Below, one piece after another: positions 56,564 to 64,000 of a DNA stretch of 64,000 bases. The notes beneath the pieces are model-generated. The model did no database searches. It saw nothing but the letters and a program-made list of their open reading frames with translations, and was not told the origin of the DNA. The stretch lies in the NCBI GenBank assembly GCA_000442125.1, contig KE546966.1, positions 1,971,471 to 2,035,470 on the forward strand, read 5' to 3'. The stretch comes from Opeltia flavorubescens. Taxonomy: Eukaryota; Ascomycota; Lecanoromycetes; Teloschistales; Teloschistaceae. Made by a program: the position numbers and the translations under genes. Positions within the stretch are counted from its first letter, which is position 1; each line of letters starts with the position of its first letter.

Positions 56564-58731
56564 TCACGAGGGCGCTGGCGTCGCAGGTTTCGAGGTATTC
56601 TCTGGCTTATGCTGGGACCTTAGGCGTATTATGGAGATCTTCACGAGGCTTATCAGATGATGCAAAGCTTTGCTTTTGACATGAATATGCTTACCTGGTT
56701 TCCTGTTCCGTACGCCAATTTTCCGCCGTTAGCATCCCAGCTCAGGCTGTGGTTGCATCCTTCGTCCTCCTCTCCGATTCCACTGTCACCGTCCATGTAA
56801 GTCATACCATTACTCTCTTCCGCTTTGCTGTTAAAGTCTAGTCCGGACGACGTTGAAGAAGGATCACCTCGCCATACGGCCTTGGGTGCTCCACCGGTCT
56901 CTGCATTCCAGAAGAAGACACGATTAGCACTGGCTGCAGCCACGAGATACCCGTCCGGTGTAAAGCTGATCGCCATAGGAGGACTTGCACGACCAAAGTG
57001 GAGGACATGTAAAATGGAAAAGGGTCTGGTGGTGTCCCAGATACGAATTTCGCCATCAACAGATGAGCTTGCCAAGCGTCGTGGAGAGCGCGGAACGTAT
57101 GACGAAGCATCGGATATTGGTTCGAAAGAAATGGCTGTGATCATTGCGTCATGAGCCGTTGTCGTACGCAACCTGGCATCTGTTTTCAAGATCGCAAGGG
57201 TTGCAGATTCTTCAGCAGCGACGGCGACAGTGTCGGTGACGGTATCATAACGAGTGTATGTCCAATTATGATCGAGCTCTGGGCTAGTCTGGTTGTTAAA
57301 GATGAGATTGTTGTATGGATCGATCATGCCTTCGGCGACCAGAGAATGGCCACAGACGACGAACTTGTGGTCATCGCACCAGGCCACGTCGATTGCAACT
57401 TTGTCTAGTGGGAACGATGGCAGTGCTTGTGAAGAACGAATGTCCCAGATGACCAAGGCACTTGAGCCCACGCCTGAAGATGTGATTCCGAGCAAATGCG
57501 TTCCAGCAGGGTTCCATTTGAAGGTAATAAGCATATCCTGAGCGGCCGGAAGACTATCCAACGACTTTCCATGTTTGGACCACAGAGACACATCTCCGGC
57601 ACGCTCGGCATCATCACTTCTCGTCGCGACAGCTAGGATCTCCCCGTTGGGACTCCAGTCCATAGCCGTGACGACCGACTCATCGCCTTGTTCGAATATG
57701 TCGACATATGGATGATTAGGGCTAGGGTGTTGTTCAGATCCAAATTTAGCCACCGTCCATATACGGCATAGCACATCTCCGGCGACGGCCAAAAGCAGTG
57801 GGTCGGTGGGACTCCAAGCGGTATGTAACACGTTTCTCTGCGGCACCGTGAGTACGCTTGTTTCGGGTCCCAAGTCGGCAACCCTGTCGCTCTGCACACC
57901 CACACTCGGCCCATTCGTCAGGTTCATGCGAGGGTGGTCAGGTTCAGGCGCATTGTCGTCCACCTCCATTCCAGCCCCTTCCGCTGCTGTCTGATTGTCG
58001 TTTGCCGGCGAATTGAGGGACATTTTTGGCTCTAGTGGCTCGTGCGCAAATCCGTTCTGGTCCAGGTCCATACTGTCGCTGCCTCTGCGCTCACCATTAG
58101 TGACAGTTGGCTCGTTAGGAGTCGCACTGCTGCCATGGTTTCGTCGGCTGCGTTTTGCCGCTGGAGCTGAGGGTGGAAGGTCAAGATTCAAACCATTTGC
58201 CATCGAAGATTCCCGGGCGTGTTTGCGGGCTCGTGGCGAGCCTCGCACCCGAGTGCTCTCGTCTTGACTCGCATCTCCTCTTGGTGGAGATGTTGCTTGT
58301 CTGGCATCAGGACCGAAGAATGCCTTGGACAGGAAGTGATTCCCATTCTGACAGGGAATGAGCAGCCACGATAGTCAACAAGGGATTGACTTACCTGATT
58401 AATTGATTGTTCGATTTCGTAGTACTGGAGACCCTTCTGCACCAGTAGCACGAGAGCATGTGTCTTAATGTGCTGCGCAAAAGGCAAGCTTTGCGGATCT
58501 TGATTCCAGTCACGTTGCAGTTTGACGGCAGCCTCGCCGTGACCTGAAGAATTCGTCAAGGACACTGAAATCTCGTTTTCTACCCTACTAGACTTACCTG
58601 ATTCTTGAAGATATCTTGTATCCAGCTAATTAGCGACCGACGTTCTTGATACTCGAAAACCGCGCGATCAGCAGGACTCACCTCCATATTAAGTAGTTGA
58701 CGTGATTCGATGTCAACGGATTGGCGGACAT
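56564..58731 (-). CDS. LisH and WD40 repeat protein, TBL1/Sif2-type corepressor subunit
   Basis: Five exons (58682-58731, 58598-58614, 58395-58543, 56695-58347, 56564-56611) with introns of 67, 54, 47 and 83 nt give 638 residues. The second exon is only 17 nt, yet joining it restores NYLIWRYLQESGHGEAAVKL, a canonical LisH dimerisation motif at about residues 12-31. A basic linker with RKHARESS and AAKRSRRNH looks like a nuclear signal. WD40 repeats fill the C-terminal half (for example VVTAMDWSPNGEILAVATRS, LASSSVDGEIRIWD). The layout matches Sif2 of the yeast Set3 histone deacetylase complex and metazoan TBL1/TBLR1. The last exon is less certain: without the final splice, the frame reads on to stop at 56653. 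Confidence 0.88.
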
Positions 58732-59504
58732 TGTAAGCCGTTAGCCCTGCAGCCCTAGGACGTATGCGATGTAGGAGCCAGTGTCGAGGAGTCGATGTAA
58801 GATACGAGCAGGTGTAGAGTAGAAGAGCCAGCGTTGAACACTAAAGATAGGTTCAAGAGTCAGAATGGAAAGAGGAAACAATGGGCTGGCACCCTGGAGG
58901 AGATTTAGATGCAGCGTCAATCATGTGGGCCGAAGTATGGAGATCGAGCATGGATGGAACACAGAAGCGTCAAGTGAGCGAGCCTGGTAAGACTAATGCT
59001 AGTGCCCGGGTTGCTGATACGCGAATCAAAAGCCGCCTTGTTGGAGATCTCGCCTCGCCTGGTTGAAAGGATTCCCGTTTCCTTCCTGCAAGAGTCCTTC
59101 AGTAAGCGTGGTATGGTTGTAAGTCCTCAAAGAGTCGACTGCCTGCAGACATGGTAGGGAGAGTTCATAGAAGTCTTCTACAGTGTCAACTGAGAGGTCG
59201 GTGTCGATACATAGCGCCGGTAGAAAAGGGAAAGGGGTGTCGGTTCCCTCCACAAATCTGCAAGGAATTTTCCACCATCAATTGCAGCTTGAGGCATCGA
59301 ATTCCCTGTGATTGGCTACAAGATCCTGGCGCACGTTAGCGTATCCGCCAACCCAAAACATGGCAGCCGGAATCGACTAAACCGTAAGTAGCATCCCGTC
59401 TTCAGGGCACTTCGTCACAAAATAGCAGGTGATACTCATCTGACGGTCGAGCTCCGTTTTTTGGTCTTTCTGGATAACTTCAAGACTTGGACTTGATTGT
59501 CTGT
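58732..59504. other. Divergent intergenic region
   Basis: About 0.77 kb between the LisH-WD40 gene (minus) and the TMEM115-like gene (plus); it should hold both promoters. No coding content recognised. Confidence 0.6.
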
Positions 59505-60628
59505 ATGATGCAGTGGCGACTCAATATTCCGCCTCTTACACGCGTTCTACTCGCGTTACTGGTCGCCTTCTCTGTCAGCTACCAAGCCTTGCGCTATGGT
59601 GCAGACTATACTGCTGGCCATTACTTAGCTTTGATACCTGTATGGGCTCTCTTCACTCCTTGGGTCTACTTCACCGCTACGTATTCCGAACAAAACATAG
59701 TCACCATACTTATTGCTGGCGCCACTATCCTATATGGTGGAAAGTATCTTGAACGCGCCTGGGGCTCGCAGGAATTCGGCAAATTCATCGTCGTCGTCAC
59801 GCTATTGCCCAATGTTCTCGCTTCGCTGATTTACGTGCTTCTATATGCAATCAGTCAAAAAGAGAGTCTAGTGTACGTCTCATGGCCAGCAGAAGCCCCC
59901 CTCGGCCATGTTAAACATGTCGCTAACTTGTCGGCAGCTTGGTTGTCATACAAGGCTCGGTAGCTTTGCAAGGTGCCTTCCTTGTTGCCTTCAAGCAACT
60001 TGTCCCGGAGCATACGGTCACGATTCTTAAGGGGGCGATCAAGATTCGAGTGAAACACTTCCCGTCGATCTTCCTTGCCGCAAATACAATTTCAGGCATT
60101 TTGCTAGGTACCGATACAGCACTGGTACTTGCCTGGGTTGGATTCATGACCAGCTGGACTTATCTGAGGTTCTATAAGAAACAACCAGATCTTTCAACAG
60201 CCGGTACTGGGAACAACCAGCTACGCGGAGATGCTTCCGAGACTTTCGCTTTCTCCTACTTCTGGCCGGATGTGATGCAGCCCCCGGTAGCAGCGATTGC
60301 AGACGGAATCTACAACGCTCTTGTGGCCATACGTGTTTGCACGCCCTTCTCCGCTGAAGATGTAGAGATCGGTAATGAGCAGGCCACGGCGAGGGGCGAA
60401 GGTGGTCTACCAAATCTACTCAACCACGGAGGCAGCAGGAATGGCCGAAGTAAGCAAGAAGAGGCGGAACGCAGACGTGCCTTAGCTCTGAAGGCTTTGG
60501 ATCAGAGGTTACATGCAGCAGGTATCAACAACAAGCCGCATGTTACGGCTTCTGAGTCATCAGCACCGAATGGTAATGTCGACTTGGGACCTTCCCCAAG
60601 TGAAACGGGAGATCGAAATCAATCATAA
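59505..60628 (+). CDS. TMEM115-like Golgi membrane protein (rhomboid-like fold)
   Basis: Two exons (59505-59872, 59938-60628) with a 65-nt intron give 352 residues. About six hydrophobic helices are visible, including LTRVLLALLVAFSVSYQAL, LIPVWALFTPWVYFTAT, IVTILIAGATILYGG and LASLIYVLLYAI, with the LERAWGSQEFGKF loop between them. This matches the DUF1751/TMEM115 family, rhomboid-fold proteins without the protease catalytic pair, which act in Golgi retrograde transport. A polar cytosolic tail (SKQEEAERRRALALKALDQRL) ends the protein. The donor at 59873 was picked two bases into a valine codon because only that choice keeps the downstream frame. Of two adjacent ATGs, the first is used. Confidence 0.88.
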
Positions 60629-61030
60629 GCGATGCACAATTACCCGATGTCTGAGATTCTACCGTCATCAGTCAGAAAATCTGCTGCTCCTAGGCAACTC
60701 TATCCGCAAACCGATACCCCACCCCATTTGTCACTAAGTTTATGAACGCGCCGCAGCTTCATTCGTCGAGCTCACTGGAGGAATCTCATCGGTTCTGGTA
60801 CCCCTGCAACCTTAAGTGAAGCCTACTAGGCATCATTGTGATCTTCATTGAAAGCTGACATCATAGCCATCGTATGGCTAATTACGTCAACACCAAATCA
60901 ACTAGGCGCTTGAACATATATTGAACCGTATTCCTTAGTTGGTCATTCGGTCTTTCATTCCATCTTTAAAGTAGCATCAGATCCCTTCTACTTACGCACG
61001 AAATCAAGCAAGCCTCGAACACGAAACATT
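60629..61030 (+). promoter_or_regulatory. Upstream region of the con-10-like gene
   Basis: 402 nt between two plus-strand genes. One CCCCT (reverse STRE core) lies at about 60801, and AT-rich TATA-like sequence occurs at about 60917. A single pentamer is weak evidence of stress control. Confidence 0.35.
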
Positions 61031-61313
61031 ATGGCAGACAACTCCAATCCCGGAAACTTCGCCAACCGTCCGAAGGAGGAGGTCCAGGCTGCTGCGCAGA
61101 AAGGCGGACAGACAAGTACTACAGGCGGATTTGCCTCGATGGATACAGATAAAGTGGTAAGATACCAATATTGTCAACTCTTCAATGTGCCGCATCTGAC
61201 TTGAGCTACAGAAAGAGATTGCATCCCAGGGTGGACAAGCTAGCAGCGGCTCATTCGAAGCTGGAAGCGAAAAGGCAAAGGAAGCCGGCCGCAAGGGAGG
61301 TTCTTCTTCTTGA
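61031..61313 (+). CDS. Con-10-like KGG-repeat stress/conidiation protein
   Basis: Two exons (61031-61156, 61212-61313) with a 55-nt intron give a 75-residue, very hydrophilic protein with no Cys. Short Gly repeats recur: FANRPKEEVQAAAQKGGQTS, EIASQGGQASSGSFEAGS and KEAGRKGGSSS. This is the KGG pattern of bacterial GsiB and fungal Con-10 proteins, which build up during conidiation, light or desiccation stress and are thought to protect cells in a dry state. The exon sum is in frame, and the donor GTAAGA and acceptor CAG are good. Too small to be found by length alone; the repeat pattern is what supports it. Confidence 0.85.
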
Positions 61314-61655
61314 ATAAGATGAGGATGGCAAGTCAGTTCGTTCGATGCTAGGCGGTAGAAAAGACTTGCTGCTCTACAATGGGTAGATACTTTGATTAGC
61401 GCTGTTGCCGCTATTTCTGTCTTTTCAATAATACCATATAACATGAATCAATGGCATAACTTTGAATGTACCTAATAAAACTTTCCTCGTGGCAAGTGTT
61501 TGCCACCTCAATATCAAAGTCTCGATAAGATAAGCTACCCCACGTTTCGCTAAAGCTGTTCGCTAGCCAGATCTTAAAAATTCCAGGACGCAATAGTATT
61601 TCCGACCATTCACGCAACCAGTGAGGTGCGTCTACTCCAAGAACAGGCTGACGAT
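61314..61655. other. Intergenic; Rrp12 promoter
   Basis: 342 nt between two plus-strand genes. No coding content. Confidence 0.55.
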
Positions 61656-64000
61656 ATGTCACTTGAGGAGAAGCTGGATAAAATAAGATCGCCAAAACTC
61701 CAGAACCAGAAAGAGGTATGCCGAACGTTGACTGATTATGGGATGCATCTGATATCTTGGTAGACCGCCGTTGTATTGTCTGCAGTCGAGGATACCCTGA
61801 AAGACCAGAGCCATGATGCAACGCCGACCGCATACTTTGCAGCGCTGCTTGCACTCTTAAGTCAGGCTATTGTACCCCCAGATGGTCTCGTCAATAAGGA
61901 CCTCGCTTCCTCGGTTGTCTATCTCCTCGACCTCGTCACTTCGCATGTGCCAGCGGCCCTCTTGCGCTCAAAATTTTCCCAGATACTGGCAAGTCTTGGG
62001 CCTACTTTGACATCTCAAGATGTTGAAGCACCATTGCTGCGCTCATCGATCGGCTGTCTAGAATCGTTGCTGCTCGCTCAGGATTCTACAGCTTGGGCCT
62101 TGCCTCAGACTCTGATTAGCCCGAGGCGTGCTATTGCTGGTCTACTAGTATTCGCATCAGATCATCGGCCAAAGGTTCGAAAACGAGCACAGGATGCTAT
62201 CACCCAAGTGCTGAAACACCCTCCACCGAGTCCCTCGCTCGATCATCCAGTGGCCGACATGTGTGCAGAAGCTACGTTGAGGACTCTTGGCGATAGTCTG
62301 GACGAGTCAAGTAGGAAGAAGAAAAACGGTAAAAATCGGGAGCATGACCAACATCAGCCCGGACTCATGCACGCTTTGCACCTCGTCAAGACTGTTGCGA
62401 CGGCTTCCGGAGGTTGGCCTAGTAAGAAAATTGAACCGCTGTGCGAAGCTCTGATGGGCGTATCCAGATCAAACAATGAATACCTTACAGTGGCCGCTTT
62501 CGAAGTGTTCGAGGTCATTTTCAATGGAATGGCCGATCCATTTTCTTCCACAAAACTTCCTCGATTGATGGAGGCTGTCACCGAGCTTAAGCCATCCCAG
62601 AATGATTCCCAATTACTTCCATCTTGGATTGCAGTGATTTCCAGGGGTTATGATGTATCTGCGCAGATCAGCCCTGATGATATCTTCCATAAGCTTCCAA
62701 TGCTATTTACTATGGTCTCAGAATTCTTGTCTTCTGCATCGCATGACATTCGAGTCTCCGCTTCCGAATGTTTGATCTCATTCTTAGTCAATTGTGTTCC
62801 CGACAAAGTCATCTCGGAGCCTTCCATACTGGACGAGAAAGTGTTTGAAAGATTGACTCAAGCTGCCGAAGATCTCCTTAGTATCAAGTATCAAGGTGCA
62901 TGGATGGAGGTCTTCAACGTTCAGTCTGCTTTTTTCGAGGCACTAAGATGGCGAGCGAATCCTTTCGCTCGTAATATCGTGAATATTGTTGGTGAACTAC
63001 GTGCGAGCGATTCTTTCAATGGTAAAAAGGAAGCCGATGTTGTCCTTGGAAAAGCTGTTCAGTCAATGGGGCCTGAAGCGGTGCTAGAGACTTTACCGCT
63101 GAATCTCACGAATTCTCGAGCAGGACAGCCTGGAAGGGCGTGGCTACTACCCATTCTTCGGGATAATGTGATCAACACCAATCTCACTCATTTCAGGTCC
63201 GTGTTCGTCCCTCTCAGCGAGGCCATGTATCAGCGAGTGATGGACCATGGAGGTTCGGAGAAAACGATGGAGATTAAAATATTCGAAACAATCGTGCAGC
63301 AAACGTGGGCCTTGTTTCCCGGATACTGCAATTTGCCTCTTGATCTCAACAAAGCATTCGATCAGGGATTTGCTGAACTTCTTTCCAACCTTCTATATTC
63401 GCAACCAGAGATCCGTGCTGATATTTGTCGTGGTCTTCAAACTCTCGTGGACTCGGACCGGGAAATCATAGCAGCAGAGGGCAACGACGAAGAGATCCGG
63501 TTCCGAAGTCGTCTATCAAAGTCGATCGCACAAGCAAATCTCGAACATCTTGCGACATTTGCCGGCAATTTACTTGCAGTTTTGTTCAACGTGTACAGCC
63601 AAACGCTACCGCAGTTTAGAGGCTTCATACTTCAGTGCATCAACGCATATCTCAGCGTGACAAAAGAGAAGGTAAAAATGTGTTCGGTATTTCAATTCAT
63701 TCCTGGCTAACAACCAGCAGGATGTGCTCGACACTTTCACCCGTGTTACCGACCTGCTGGAGTCCGCACTCGCCGAGACGGCATCGCTATCACAGAATAC
63801 CAAACAGCAGCCCAAAGAGACATCTTCCAACCAAATGCCTCCGACTTCACACACCCTCATGGATCTTATCATAACCCTCTCCATTTATCTCCCTCTTTCA
63901 ACCTTCCCTCAGCTATTCGATCTCACTTCTCGCATCCTCCCCTTCCAAAATGACCCCCAACTCCAGAAAAAAGCCTACAAACTCTTCCCCCGCCTCTCTA
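61656..64000 (+). CDS. RRP12: Ribosomal RNA processing protein Rrp12 (partial, 5' part)
   Basis: Three exons are in the window: 61656-61715, 61764-63671 and 63721 to the edge; introns of 48 and 49 nt. The N terminus MSLEEKLDKIRSPKLQNQKE, joined to TAVVLSAVEDTLKDQ, is the family start. HEAT-type helices follow (KVRKRAQDAITQVL; SASHDIRVSASECLISFL), containing the NUC173 region, and the open frame continues past the edge (QLQKKAYKLFPRLS). Rrp12 is a karyopherin-like nucleolar protein that helps process and export both ribosomal subunits. The second intron ends in CAGCAG, so the acceptor may be 3 nt earlier and add one Gln. The C-terminal half is missing. Confidence 0.93.

Overview
This is nuclear DNA of a filamentous ascomycete (Pezizomycotina; the gene set and style fit a leotiomycete, but I cannot fix the order from sequence alone). 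The signs are many short introns (mostly 47-84 nt) with GT..AG ends and CTAAC/CTGAC-like branch points, long low-complexity open reading frames, and fungal families: a CFEM protein, an Erg27-type sterol ketoreductase, a PTS2 thiolase, a con-10-like KGG protein and a 2EXR-like protein. Three ambiguous bases (4733, 4800, 9718) show a draft assembly.

Layout. 1-8 kb: tail of an endocytic adaptor, a VIT-VWA protein, an aldo/keto reductase, and a type II membrane protein with an SGNH/PC-esterase-like region. 8.6-15.4 kb: a mitochondrial PDK-type kinase, a small unrecognised two-exon gene, peroxisomal 3-ketoacyl-CoA thiolase and sphingosine-1-phosphate lyase. 15.7-21.3 kb: a coiled-coil protein, a small membrane protein, a gene-free stretch and a CFEM membrane protein. 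21.8-34.1 kb: Erg27-type reductase, a CM1 (centrosomin motif 1) protein, the G-patch spliceosome-disassembly factor Ntr1/TFIP11, a 969-residue disordered protein and the tRNA thiolase Ncs6/Ctu1. 34.1-38.9 kb: almost gene-free, with one retropepsin-like fossil and the long upstream region of a four-finger C2H2 factor (38.9-40.4 kb). 41.6-50 kb: a Hul5/UBE3C-type HECT ligase and a 1367-residue proline-rich protein. 51-64 kb: a 2EXR/AT-hook protein, poly(A)-binding protein, a LisH-WD40 (TBL1/Sif2-like) repressor subunit, a TMEM115-like membrane protein, a con-10-like gene and the first part of Rrp12, cut by the window edge.

Most genes are housekeeping and not a functional cluster. The clearest pairing is the head-to-tail S1P lyase and thiolase, both lipid-catabolic, whose upstream regions carry CCGAGG/CCTCGG hexamers of the kind bound by the fungal fatty-acid regulators FarA/FarB (Ctf1). 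For 17 multi-exon genes I worked out splice models by hand; exon lengths keep the frame and the joined protein matches the family across the junctions where a family was recognised. I found no convincing tRNA, rRNA, CRISPR, or intact mobile element.
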